The notes below the pieces were generated by a model that saw only the letters and a program-made list of their open reading frames with translations, was not told the DNA's origin and searched no databases. From Macrolepiota albuminosa (taxonomy: Eukaryota; Basidiomycota; Agaricomycetes; Agaricales; Agaricaceae), in NCBI GenBank assembly GCA_027475525.1, contig JAMWFC010000088.1, positions 1,643,534 through 1,707,533 of the forward strand: a DNA stretch of 64,000 bases. The letters run 5' to 3'. A program made the translations under genes and the position numbers. Positions 34,301 through 45,400 of this stretch are shown here, one piece after another (the stretch's first letter is position 1; each line of letters begins with the position of its first letter).

Positions 34301-36511
34301 TTTTTTCTGAGCTCTTTCAAGAATTGAAATAGGTATCTTAGAGTTGTGTAACACACTACATAACATGAGAAGTGCCTTTGCTCTTTCATTCAGCTTCTGA
34401 TAGCTCAGATCCCATGTGGCAAAAACAGGAAGTTGATAGCTATCAATTTTCTGCTTTGTTACTAATCTCAGATATTTTGCTTTATTTTGTTTATATTTTT
34501 CAAGGTACTGCTTCACTTCAATGTGCTCATTGTACAGAAGATAACTTCCTGCTTGAACAACAGCTAATGCCAAATGTCCTAATTCTTGAACAAGCTCATT
34601 TGCAGCTGCTTGCTCAGTTTCATCTCTTTGACTAGCTTTATAAAAAGCTCTCAATGACTCTTTAATAGTTAATTCTCCAATTTTATAATGATTTTCAGGT
34701 GCATGAATTTTAGATGCTTCATTTCTGCTTGTTATTAGAATATTTCCATGAGTGCATTCTGGAAAGAATTTGTGTAAATCCACATCAGGATCATCAGCAC
34801 TGTCAAAAAGCAGCAACCATTCTTTTTTTTGTAGACAGAGCCATTCAAGTGCAGCAGTAGGTGTTGCATCAGTTACATTAGCACTCTGAGCAAGTGAAGT
34901 CAAAGACTGCTCAATTGATGCTTTAGAGCTGGCATTTATCATATATATGAAAGAAAATCTAGTTGATCAAATTAACCTGTAGCTTGCAAAAAAATACAGC
35001 TGTCTCATACCTGGTTCCAGATTTATGGCAAAATTCCAGTGCAATTTGTGTCTTTCCAGCCCCACCCAAGCCATGCAGCACACAATGCTGCTGTACTTGC
35101 ATTTTTAATGAAGATTGATCAGGATCAAAACACTTTTCAAGATGCAACAAAATGTCTGTTCTGCCAGTAAATACTGGAGATGGAGCAGGGATAATAAAAT
35201 GAGGAGCTGATGCAAAAACATGAGGGGTTTGCTGATTGGAAAGGCTTGTAGACATAGTTTCACCTCCTAATCAATCTCAGCAAACAATACAATCAATCAA
35301 GTTGAGTAACTTACTAAGAATCCCAAGAGTAGTCTTTTGAAGACGACTATATAAAGTGTCTGTCAAACCATTCAATTCCTGTTTAACTTTGGCCCTCTGC
35401 AAGTAAGACATAGTATGTGCTTTAATTTCTCCCTGCCTATTCCAATCATCCAAAGCCATCTTCTGCAGACCTTGTTCAACATTAAGTCTGTAAAACAGGC
35501 CAGGAATTTGCATCGAATGCTCGACAAAGCTCTCAGCTAGCTCTTCACAATTAGTAGCTATCTGAAGCAGAAGTCCTGTCAATTTGTTGCCAAAAACATT
35601 GGTGGGCAACCAAGAAACATGACCAGGATGCCCTGCTCCAATACTGACAAAACATGCAACTGGTTGAGAAGAACCAAATACCAAGTGAGCCTCTTTTAGA
35701 AGCAGGTTGGTTGGATTGCTGTAACCCAAACCTGCACCTACAAAGGTCTCATAAACTCCACCAGACATAATAGACACATATTTAAAGAAATCAGGAGTAG
35801 CAGTGGTGGCACGAGCAGCTTGCACCACTGTACAGTCATAACCTGGAGTAGCAGTTACCTCATATGTTCTAAAGATCCGAGGTGTCATATTAGCAGAAGG
35901 AAGAGCCACCACAAAACTATGAAAAGGTTACAGTGTCAGCTAAGAAGCAGAAATAGAAAAACTGAAGTACCATCTGCAGCGAGGGTTATCCTCTTGCATC
36001 AAGACATCCTCTGGAAACCCAGCAGATCGCAAGATGCCTCTCATGCCGGACTCAAAAACAGTTGCCTTGAACTTTTCACCACGAAGGCTCCATTTCTTGA
36101 CATCAGAGTAGACCGTCTGGCTGAACACGACATACTTCTCAATGGCCAGGTCAATAGGCATACGGAGTCGGCCAAGCATCAACGCAATTACTCTGATTAG
36201 AATATCATTGAATATTCAACGTTGTAATTATGCCTTGTTACATACCCTCCTGTTCCAGCTCCACCAATTATATCAAAATAATCACAAGGCTTAGGCGGAG
36301 ATTGAGCATTCTCCAGGTGCATGAGGCGAAACATGATTTCTCGGAGAATAATAAGCTCAGAGAGCCCACGTACACCACCGTCATCTACATGACCATTCCG
36401 ATGACGTTTAGTAGTAGCGATTTGTAGTCAAAGCAGCATACCCAAAGATAACATCCTCAATCCGCGTTGTTTCTGGTCAGTGTTGATATTCTGCATTGGG
36501 GCGTCAATCAT
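31322..36511 (-). CDS. Patatin-like / NB-ARC / TPR protein (fungal NLR)
   Basis: Model: complement(join(31322..34958,35011..35266,35315..35916,35971..36192,36246..36384,36442..36511)), 1641 aa; all five introns (48-57 nt) are GT...AG and keep frame. Residues about 17-300 are a patatin-like domain (LSLDDGGVRGLSEL at 21-34, IIGGAGTGG at 62-70, GRLRM, FVGAGLGYSNP at 202-212). An NB-ARC NTPase follows with VFTGR, Walker A GLGGAGKT (410-417), Walker B-like WLLLFDSADD and GNILITSRN, then a winged-helix-like linker. From about 805 to the end there are 20 tandem 42-residue kinesin-light-chain-type TPRs. Such proteins act as cytosolic sensors in fungal non-self recognition: TPRs bind the trigger, NB-ARC oligomerises, the N-terminal domain executes. 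Oddity: the patatin Ser and Asp positions both read Gly. The ATG at 36511 is chosen for the family's short N-terminus; an open frame continues upstream. Confidence 0.88.
31325..33835 (-). repeat. 20 tandem 126-bp TPR-coding units in the NLR gene
   Basis: Each 42-codon unit follows the pattern SHPDTIQAMSNLA(V/A)T...GKLQEAENLQQEVLKIR...FG. QAMSNLA is nearly invariant, while residues after the A/T positions and between LQ and EVL vary. Unit length never changes across 20 copies. Such high internal repeat identity implies gene conversion or unequal exchange between units and makes the array prone to length change. Confidence 0.9.
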
Positions 36512-37162
36512 AGAAGTTGAACAAGGGAAAGAAAGGATACGCTTTCTCGGATTGACTTGTGACAGATAGCTGTTCTCACGCTTGGGCCTTTGCTTGAAAA
36601 AGCAACCAACGTAATTCTGAAATAGAGGTAGGCCTATGTACAATAATGAACAAACGTCCTCTTCCGCTATATGCCTGTACTGCTGTAAGTGCACACAAGA
36701 CCTAGACAAGCTTTTTTAGACATTGCCTGTGGAACGATAAAGTGTTTTGGGATCGAGTCTTTTGGAATCATTTGGCCAACGACGGCAGTTTAAACAAGAC
36801 AATCGTCGTATCACTGGACAATCACATGGTCTATTAATGGCAGGAAGCGTAGATTCTGTTTCTGCTCGAATTAAATTCCTTTGTTCTTTTGTTGATTGAA
36901 CTCACCTACTGTAGCACCTTTGCCCGATTTGATGTCTGCTTCAAACAGTCGCGGGAGAAATGAAGGGAAGGGAGCCCTTGAAGCATTTTCTGGGGGCGTT
37001 GGATTGAGGGCAATTACGAGACCGATATTTACTTACTTTGCACTGGTAGTGCATCCTCATCGATCGCGTCACTGGTTTCTTTGTCTTCGTAGGCCTCGAT
37101 ATCCGCCTCGACGTTAGCTCGAATGACATATCACGCCGACCGCTCTCGTTTGAACGCCATCG
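36512..37162. other. Upstream region of the NLR gene; possible coding fragments
   Basis: On the minus strand an open frame runs from 36709 to the NLR start and may be untranslated leader. Further up (about 36850-37110, minus) two coding-looking stretches occur, PFPSFLPRLFEADIKSGKGA and VEADIEAYEDKETSDAIDED, the latter followed by a good donor GTAAGT. They may be exons of a small unknown gene or a truncated one. No promoter element can be assigned. Confidence 0.35.
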
Positions 37163-37690
37163 ATGGCTGTGGTGACAAAGAAGAATTCATCGTCTTTAGT
37201 GCCTGCGCCCTCTACGTCTGCACCTCCTCCTCCATCACGCCCACAATCGATCCCGCCTCCGCCAAACCACAACCTCCAGATATCAAATACCAAACACCAT
37301 CGGAGACCGTTGGAAATCTTTCCATGTGTCGCGTATGAGCCTGCCAATGCCCTTGTCCAACCTCCTTCCTCGAGGGCTGGAGCTTCTCTTGACAAGCCCG
37401 CAGCCATTGCCGCGCAGAATCTGAACTTGGGCATAGGGCATGAGATGCTCCCATCCTCATGCACTCCACTCCCAGCGCCTCCCAGCCCCATTTCGGATAA
37501 CACAGCTCTCCTGTCCGCAACTGCCATCGCACCCTCCTTTCCCTATGCGGCTAGAGTAAGCCTTGGGATTCACAAGCTTCTAGCTTGGCATGACCATGTA
37601 TCCTACTGCTTGTCGCTGATCAAGCCCGCGGTAGGCAATCCTGTACATGTGTACCATGCCAGTGGTGCGTGGGTGTGGGTACGAGTGTGA
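37163..37690 (+). CDS. Hypothetical Pro/Ser/Ala-rich ORF (doubtful)
   Basis: A 175-codon ORF from ATG at 37163 (ATCGATGG context). The first third is low-complexity Pro/Ser-rich; the end has a more ordinary composition (LLAWHDHVSYCLSLIKPAVG). The minus strand is also open over most of the same DNA (37114-37527), so one of the two is a shadow and I cannot decide which. No family recognised. GC content and CpG density are higher here than in the neighbouring AT-rich debris. Confidence 0.25.
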   Translation: MAVVTKKNSSSLVPAPSTSAPPPPSRPQSIPPPPNHNLQISNTKHHRRPLEIFPCVAYEPANALVQPPSSRAGASLDKPAAIAAQNLNLGIGHEMLPSSCTPLPAPPSPISDNTALLSATAIAPSFPYAARVSLGIHKLLAWHDHVSYCLSLIKPAVGNPVHVYHASGAWVWVRV

Positions 37691-39555
37691 GCCAACAGCA
37701 TGATGGTCTGGCGTGAGGGAAGGAGAATGAGACTATGGATATGATGAGATGGATGAGGATCAGGAGGAGGAGGACGACGAGTAGACGGGAATGGTCATGT
37801 TGGTTGGTTCACTGTGAACCGAGAGGAAAGTTGACTCCTGAGACGGAGAAGCACGTTAACAACAGCAAAGAAGTGCGCACCGATGCGGAGTACTCATCCT
37901 AAAAACAGAAGTAGAAGCAAAGACCGAGGGCAAGACCTGCAGCAAAGAAGTGCGCACCGATGCGGAGTACTCATCCTAAAAACAGAAGTAGAAGCAAAGA
38001 CCGAGGGCAAGACCTGTCCTCGTCGACATTCAAGCACGCACACGACGATGCCGTGGCATAGGAGACACAGGTGAGAACAAGCAGAACGGCAGTGGATGGG
38101 GGGGGGGTTAGGGGGGTTAGTTTATGGATACAAAGATTAAGAATGGAATTGGGAATTAGGGTGTGGTGATACGGATGCCTCTAAAACGAGGCATCCAAGA
38201 GTCAAAGAAAGGCTCCCTAAAAATAAAACAAGCCAAATGGCTATCTGCTGAAAACTGTAAGCAGGCGTCGAAAACCGTAGACGCGGGAGACCGTACCTCA
38301 AAACCAACACACAACGAGTAAAGGCGACGAACTCAGTGCGTAAAACGGCGAAAGTAAGCGAACAAGCCAATATTATGGTCAAGGGGATAGCCGATGAGTG
38401 GCAGTGCTCGGCAGGGACATGATCTCGGGACTTGCTCCGAGATCAAGCTCCATCCGATCCGGCATCAGCCATCAAAGTTATCCCCGAATGACGACATACC
38501 ATTACAACAACGACGAATCCGCGTCCTCAGCACTTCGACACGACGTACCACGACCACGCTACCACGACACGCCCAGGAGCGCCAGGAAAGGACAGGAAAG
38601 AGAGAACAGAGGCAGACGAATCGATAAGAGGAGACGGAATAACGATTAGCCAGCGAAATTAGTAAAGGACAGGAAAGAGAGAACAGAGGCAGACGAATCG
38701 ATAAGAGGAGACGGAATAACGATTAGCCAGCGAAATTAGTGGGAAAAGGCTTACCCACCACGCCGGCCGTCGGAAAACTAGCCACCGGTGCCCAGCCCCG
38801 GGAAACTCGACAACCGAAGGCCTAGACCCGTTGGAACACGACGACGCTTTGAATACCACGCGAATACGCGCTGGTCCGTGCGTAGAGGAAGAAGGTATAA
38901 AAAGAGTAGGATTTCGGGGAAGCCTGGCAAGCAATCACCTTGCCACGGCTCGGAGTCCCCAGGGAGTGGACATCTTAGGCCTTACGCATATCGATTCGCT
39001 TCGGGCTCAGTAATAATACTATTTTGACCCATTTTCGAGTGTGAACTTAAGTTTTACATTCAAATAAATCAATTAAAAATTATAACATTATTACAACGTG
39101 TGCGCGCGTGTAACTAAAACCCCCCAGAACTTCGTGAACTGGAGTTTTATATTTAAACTAAGTCTTGTTCAATTTCACTTGAACAACTTAAAATAAATTA
39201 AAACTTACATTTCGCATCAGTAGGTTGGCTGTCTTTCGACAATCTTGTTGATATAGTGACTATCTCTGTCTTTTCTCTTCCATCAAAAAGGATGGGCCGC
39301 TGCGACACACGGCGAGACCGAGGGTTGGGTGTTATGGTAGACGTGACATAGCAGTGCCAGCATGATGGTGTCAGCGTGACGTGCCAGCGCGGCAATACAG
39401 TGCAGACTAGCTCATGACAAGGGAGAAATACAGACCATGTTTGTGTCAATATCAAAATAGAAACTGTACGTATCGCTGTCCGTAAGCATAAATCGAAAAA
39501 AAAAGTTCCGTAAATGTAGGAAAAAAAAAACATAGAAATTCGAAAATCGTATTAT
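37691..39555. other. Gene-poor stretch with a possible LTR remnant
   Basis: It holds a G-run (38098-38107), two 77-bp duplications (37863/37940 and 38587/38664) and, from TGTGGTGATACGGATGCC at 38162 to TTATTACA at about 39094, a segment that could be an LTR: TG...CA ends, a TATAAAAAG box near 38896 and a leader-like 3' part. No target duplication or polypurine tract was found, so the LTR idea is weak. Small ORFs on both strands (for example 38659-38934 minus) show no family features. Confidence 0.35.
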
Positions 39556-39920
39556 TCAGTTATCTTCGTCGTCCCTGTACGCGTAAAACGTGTTGACGTC
39601 GACACGACCGCCGTACAAGAGTATGTACATCCCTGTGCGACGCGGCTTCGAGTTCCTAGCCTGTAAAGAGGTTTATTCAACGAAATACACTGAAAACAGG
39701 CAACAAACCTGATTGTGACTGTTAAATGACTTAACCCTCCCCATAATCTCCTTGCAGCATGTGAATGCTTGAATAACGAGCACGCGTGCTGATCTAGACG
39801 TGTGTTAGTCATATAGAGCCAACAAAGAAGGAACAAAGGTACGTACTTCATACCCTGAACCACACCAGTCCCTTTGCCTTCCCTTTTTTTGATTTTATTC
39901 AACAGGTCGATGTCAATAGT
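39556..39920 (-). CDS. Unrecognised multi-exon gene fragment (5' end unresolved)
   Basis: Three minus-strand blocks join in frame through canonical introns: about 39920-39854 (ending KREGKGTGVVQ), 39788-39709 (RVLVIQAFTCCKEIMGRVKS) and 39660-39556 (GMYILLYGGRVDVNTFYAYR, ending DDEDN-stop). The introns are 65 and 48 nt (donor GTATGA with a CTAAC branch-like site; donor GTTTGT with acceptor TTTACAG). The composition is that of an ordinary conserved protein C-terminus with an acidic tail, but I cannot name the family. A separate 42-codon ORF just upstream (40071-39943, minus; contains CDADHHGMPDIAQPGLYIKC) may be an earlier exon, but no good donor joins it. Confidence 0.35.
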
Positions 39921-40071
39921 TCAGGAAACCATGTGGGAGGATTCATCGGAAGTCGATAAGTGATTCATGGATGGTGTTAGGGCAAAATTGACATTTAATG
40001 TAGAGTCCAGGTTGAGCAATGTCTGGCATGCCGTGATGGTCTGCATCACACATGACATCACTTATACGCAT

Positions 40072-40863
40072 CAGTGTCGTTCACCTTGGCTTTTAAACAG
40101 CCAATGTTGGCCCCCTTATTGTTCTTGGAGCATCCGCTGATAGGCTTCTACTCGGACTGAGTGCATCAAGGGACATTATAGGCCAACCGACACTTGACGT
40201 ACTAAAGACTCTAGCAACCAGTTGGGAATATAGAGCAGCCCTAGCTCTGGCATGCTACTACAGGACTTATCTATTTACCCTAACCGCTAGCTACCAGGCC
40301 TTCAGCACACTCCATTTACCTATCCCAAGGACAAAGGAGGCTCAGAACGTATAGCGCTAACATGACAGCAGAAGAGGACTCTAACTAAACCCCGATCACT
40401 TCCAGAAGGAGCCAGCAGCAGGTGCTGCCATTTGACGAGGCACTTCAATCAGAAGTCTAAAAGGATCAATGACGGCGGCACTGGATATACTTAAATCCGA
40501 CATCTGGACCTGCCAGGAACTAATACAATAAGTAGCGCTGACATTAGCGCTCACGGCGTCTGTCGAGGATTTTCCAACCATACCCCGGAACAGCCTGGCC
40601 AATCGGAGTTATAGTAAAAGTGAGCAGACTCGTACAATTCTAAGTCAATATAGAGTCGCTGCTGGTTGCCGTGGGTCATAACACTGTTGGTCGCCATCAT
40701 CCATGTGCAAAAGGTCGCCGTTGACAGGTTGCCATTAGAGGAAACCACAAGGAGAGGCGCTAGGAGGTAGCGCCGCAGATGGACTTTTATCTTGGCAAAC
40801 ACGGTAGCGCATAGTATATAAAATAGCTACTTTACATGTATATAACAACGAATCATAACCTCT
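40072..40863. other. Region left of gypsy M; short open frames only
   Basis: On the minus strand two short open frames (40802-40551 and 40602-40396) look weakly protein-like but lack an ATG for the first, and I found no splice pair that joins them in frame. Immediately right of it, 40859-40863 (CCTCT) would be the left target-site duplication of gypsy M; the partner lies outside the window. Confidence 0.3.
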
Positions 40864-41037
40864 TGTAACCGGAGTTACAGGTTAGAACTATCTTGTGTGT
40901 ATCACACAAGTGCTAAATCAGACCGCAGTATCAGATTTGACTAGTACTTAGAGTGAAAACAAGATGTTGTCTTACGTAATACTCTACTAAATGATTATAG
41001 CGTCATTGACGCTAAGAACACGGATGACTCCGTTACA
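40864..41037 (-). repeat. 3' LTR of gypsy M (174 bp)
   Basis: On the minus strand it reads TGTAACGGAGTCATCC...CTCCGGTTACA. Its last 65 bases align with the end of the gypsy P LTR (GTCTGATT-AG, TGTGTG, ACAC-AAG, TCTAACC, GTAACT, GTTACA), which fixes the 3' boundary. It is shorter than the P LTR (236 bp) because P has an extra AT-rich block. Confidence 0.75.
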
Positions 41038-41049
41038 TACCCCCCAATG
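41038..41049 (-). promoter_or_regulatory. Polypurine tract of gypsy M
   Basis: The minus strand reads CATTGGGGGGTA directly before the TG of the LTR, as in the other gypsy elements of this window. Confidence 0.7.
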
Positions 41050-41472
41050 AGACCGACTACTCGGTCTTTAGAATGGGAGGTAGAGCGAAATGAAAGATGC
41101 ACGGTAGTGCAAACAACGGATGAATACACGCGTATAGCGTGGCTGCAAGGCGTTAGCATTCATGTGCACTGGAAATGTGTCGTCTGGACACAATAGGAAG
41201 CAGTCCTTATCAGACAAGGGTGCAGGTTGCGCCAGCAGTAGAGCACTGGAAATGTGTCGTCTGGACACAATAGGAAGCAGTCCTTATCAGACAAGGGTGC
41301 AGGTTGCGCCAGCAGTAGATAGAAAAAATGTATAGAGCAAGTAATAAAAAACAAAAAAGAGTGACCTCTCCTCTGGGTCCGCTGTATCTACACGCGACTC
41401 TAGAGTGCGTATCAGCTGAAATGGTTCGAGTGAAATACTCGGAAGTACATACACAATAATATATACATGGGT

Positions 41473-42035
41473 CTAGGACCTGGATGATGATGCTCCCGCA
41501 ACTGCACCCGTCTCAGTCACCATTGCCTCCTCCTCCAGTGCGACGTTAATTGCGGGAGGGGGAGGTGCCGATTCCGTCCTCGGTGGGGTTATAGGCCCCT
41601 CGACTGCAGGCGTATCTACCACCATAGGCTCTGTTAGTGCGACGTTAATCGCTAAAGCTGTGGTGGAGAGCATACCCTGCTCTGCCATGCGTGACAGGAG
41701 ATTGACCCAGCCTGGGTCCATGTCAGAGGTCGGCAGGTCATGCACTGCCGTGCGTTTTAGGAGGCGGACCTGGTTCGGGTCCATGCCAATGAGATAGTAG
41801 AGGCCATTGGCCTCGGGGTTTTTGGGGAGATGACTTTCCTCGTCGTGCTTGAACATGAGACGATAATGATCGTCTTTGGTCATCTCCCGCCATCCATCCC
41901 ATTGTGGGATTGTGGGAGGGGTGCCATATCTATTCAAGCGCTCCATGCGCTCGTCGTCGATTTTGCAGAAGATGTCCATAGACATCGTAGGGGCGTGGAA
42001 TTGCTGCTCCAGGAAGACCACTCCATATGTGTAGG
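41473..42035 (-). pseudogene. Gypsy M accessory ORF, C-terminal part
   Basis: Continuation of the accessory ORF after the gypsy P insertion. It starts within HAY-TYGVVFLEQQF (split at the insertion) and ends ASSSRS-stop at 41473. It contains IDDERMERLNRYGTPPTIPQ and WDGWREMT, collinear with IDDERLQRLDHYGTPQSIPQ and WDGWREA in the gypsy P copy (53250-53330). The Pro/Glu-rich tail diverges. The reading frame is preserved exactly across the insertion once one GTAGG is counted. The 3' untranslated stretch 41050-41472 includes a 77-bp duplication (41166/41243). Confidence 0.75.
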
Positions 42036-42271
42036 TGTAGCGTAGTCCGCTATGTGGCGTTGGCCACATAGCTTTACTTACCTTACAGTAGATACTATTA
42101 TATTATATTTATTATAATATAATATTAATTTACATTACTATATAAATTAGTTTACCAGCTGCTTACAAAGCAGCTTACTTTTGTGTATACTACATTGCCA
42201 ATAGACCGGTCTGGTCTGATTCAGTGTCGTGTGTGCACACTAAGCTCTCTAACCCTCGTAACTTCATTACA
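42036..42271 (+). repeat. 5' LTR of gypsy P
   Basis: 236 bp, TGTAGCGTAGTCC...CTTCATTACA. It contains a perfect palindrome-rich start (GCTATGTGGC-GTTG-GCCACATAGC), an AT-rich block of about 60 bp with TATATAAATTAG, and AGCTGCTT-ACA-AAGCAGCT. The left target duplication is GTAGG. Confidence 0.9.
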
Positions 42272-42402
42272 TTTTTTTGAATCCGCCAGCTAGGATCTAT
42301 TGCCTAGCATCCGACGTCAGTCGTTGAGTTCGTTGACAGAACTCTATCAGCTTCTCGAGCTTCTTGCACAGCCACACCGTGCAAATTTCAAACAGGGGAT
42401 CA
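42272..42402 (+). promoter_or_regulatory. Leader of gypsy P; unusual primer-site region
   Basis: Directly after the LTR comes TTTTTTTGAATCCGCCAGCT. A TGG-type site complementary to a tRNA 3' end, usual for gypsy elements, is absent at the junction. The small LTR element at 20756 has a similar T7-G...CCAGCT sequence in the same place, so this may be the functional primer site of the family. Confidence 0.4.
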
Positions 42403-45400
42403 ATGAGTAATCCCATACCTGCAGCGCCCACTGACGGCGGGCGAAATGCCCACGACCTACGGGGAGACCCAGCAGACACCCAGGACACGTCAGCGTCCAA
42501 TGCGGGTCAGGTAAGACCCAAGGCTCAAGACCGAGGTCAGAGTACCAACCTGGCCGGGAATGAGAGCGAGGCCCGGAGAGCTGAAAGCTCACAGCAGGAC
42601 GGTCCGCAACGCCTCCAAGACAAGATGCCCGGGGGATTAACGCCCCCAGTTACGCAGCTGCCAGGAGGACCGCGACGGTCTAGCCGATTGGCTTCCAAAG
42701 GACCCCCGCAGGACGGCTGACAGTCAACCGGCGCCTATGGTGCCCCAGGAGATGCCGAGTCGTCAGTACGGACTGGGAGAGCCCTCCCTGTGAGCTGGAG
42801 CAGTGGGACCAGGCGGTCCACAGCAGGTCCAATGCCTTCTAAAGTAGCAGAAGCCCGCTTAGAAGAGGTACTGGAGGAGGCTGCAAGGCCTGAAGTATAC
42901 CGTGCAGAAGATCGATTTCCGTGCACACCAGCAGTGGAGGAAGCTCCGGAGGTTGTAGAGCTTCCAGAGGAGGTGATGGAGTCGTCAAGTGACAACGACG
43001 TCGGAGCAGAGGAACAGCAGCTGAAAACTGCGTACACCATGCGCTTGCGGGTGTTCTGGGACTTGCACCCAGAGGTGATGAAATACACCACCCAAGTGCG
43101 ACTCGAGCGCTACGCGTCAGCCCATATAGTAGCACTTAGGCGACAAGGGCATGAAGTGCCCAATGTATTCAGTACGAAATATACTGATTTGATGGTGAGA
43201 GTGCTCACTATGGAGCTGCAAATGTATGTGCAGCGTAAGGCCACATGGCAATCGGGGGTCTCGACCCCCTGGAGCCACACGTCCGAGGAATGCTCGGCAC
43301 GACGCAATCAAGACGTTGGAATCGAGCTAGTGGAGGCACTAGCACGGGCGCAAGAAGTGCCTGAAGTAAGACCGGTGAGTACTTTTTATACTCCAGCAGG
43401 ACAAGGGTGGCGTGAGGAGCCCCCGCACATGCGTAACCATGACCGTAGGACAGATATGTCAGGTCCGGATGGGCACGATAGCACTGTGCTCAAAGTGGAA
43501 AGCGAGGCATCCGTGATGCTGCATGTGCCCATGGCCGAAACGTTGAGCGACAGAGTTGCGTATCAACGTATGCGCAATGGCGACCTCAGAACTAAGGGAC
43601 AGTCCCTTATCAACGATCAGGGCATCGTATTCGAGGGCACTAAGCCCATTGACAAGATGCATCATCAATTCGTCACGCAGGGTCAGGAGAATCAAGCTTC
43701 TCCAGGTCCAGGGCGGCGCAACGATCATGATCAAGGAGACTTCCTCGATCGAGACAGGGTCAGGAGAATCAAGCTTCTCCAGGTCCAGGGCGGCGCAACG
43801 ATCATGATCAAGGAGACTTCCTCGATCGAGATGGCGCCACGAGACGTGATGTCCCTGGTAACAGCCAGGATGACGGCCCTAGGTCGATTCCTTGAGATGA
43901 GGGCAATTATGCCCACAGTCGAGGAGGCTCGGGACGTCCTCTGCAAGGTGGACGGGAGAAGTCACTTCCCCATGCTGCTGATTTGGCGACTAGATCCCCG
44001 GGTCAGCGGGAAGCCATTCGAATGCATCGTGAAGCCATGCACGATCGCCTGCATCGAGTAGTCGATGATGCCCTGGGCGTAACCTTATGGTTACCAGACG
44101 GAGTGAAGCTGCGTAAAGCAGACAGTAGGCACATTCGCGCCTATACAGGCGCGTCCAAGTTCAGTGACCTGGAAGATTGGGCGATGGACGTAAAGCAGAC
44201 AGTAGGCACATTCGCGCCTATACAGGCGCGTCCAAGTTCAGTGACCTGGAAGATTGGGCGATGGATGTATGCACCCATCTTGCCATGTGCTTATACGGAG
44301 GTGACCGTATGGAATGAGAACAAATCTTCGTTCTGCCTGAGTTCTTGGCCGGAGAGGCCATGGGTTGGTTTCGACGGGCAGTACTGCACGTCAACCATGT
44401 CCAATATGACTGGACGTTTAAAGGAGTCCTTACAGGACTGTACGATCGATTCGTACACCCCTCAACGCTCCAGGATGCAAGGCAGGACTTCCAGTCTGCC
44501 AAGTACACCGAGAAGTTGGGAGTACAAGGGTTCTATGATACCCTTAATGACCATGCCCAGAACATGGCAGTATACCCGGACGGGTATACAATGCTCGAAA
44601 CGTTCTTGGATGGCATTCCAGCGGATATGCGCCGCTATTTGATACGTGAGGACAGATTGTTCCCAGAAGTCAACGATGTGGAAGAATTTGTGGCATATGC
44701 CATCCGGTATGAGCAGTCTCTGAAGACTGCTAACCACTACGAACATCGGAGTGGGCACAAAGGGGGACCCAGGCGACTACCGCCTGGTGGGACACCCTCA
44801 CGGGGTCAGCATGTGGGGACCTTCCTGGCCAAAAAGACCGATTTGGACCGTGACCGCAACACGCGGTTTGTTGTACGCAGAACCCCTGCTGCGAACCAAG
44901 GGCGGAGCCGCCCACGCCCAGAGCGGGCGCCGGACGGCGAACGTCCTAAACCAAGGCCGGACTTCAAGCCGGCCAACCCACCGGGGCAGTCGGGGACTTG
45001 TTTCGCGTGTGGCCAACCAGGCCACTACGCTACCAACTGCCCTGCGAAGCCAGGACCCCCGAGGAAGGGGTATACACCCCACGCCCACCTTCGAGCTGCA
45101 CATACTGCAGCCGCGAGTGGGAGTGATGGAGACATATCTGCCGATTCTGAGGCAGAGCACCCCACAAACAACCAGGAGCCCCCAGAGGAGGCATCGGGCA
45201 CCGAGCCCAAGAGTGTGGTCGTGGAGGGGGAGGAGTACGTCACAGTCGACGTATATGACCAGAGGAGGCATCGGGCACCGAGCCCAAGAGTGTGGTCGTG
45301 GAGGGGGAGGAGTACGTCACAGTCGACGTATATGACGACGTCTATGACAATGAGTATTACAGTCGAGTGTGGTCGTGGAGGGGGAGGAGTACGTCACAGT

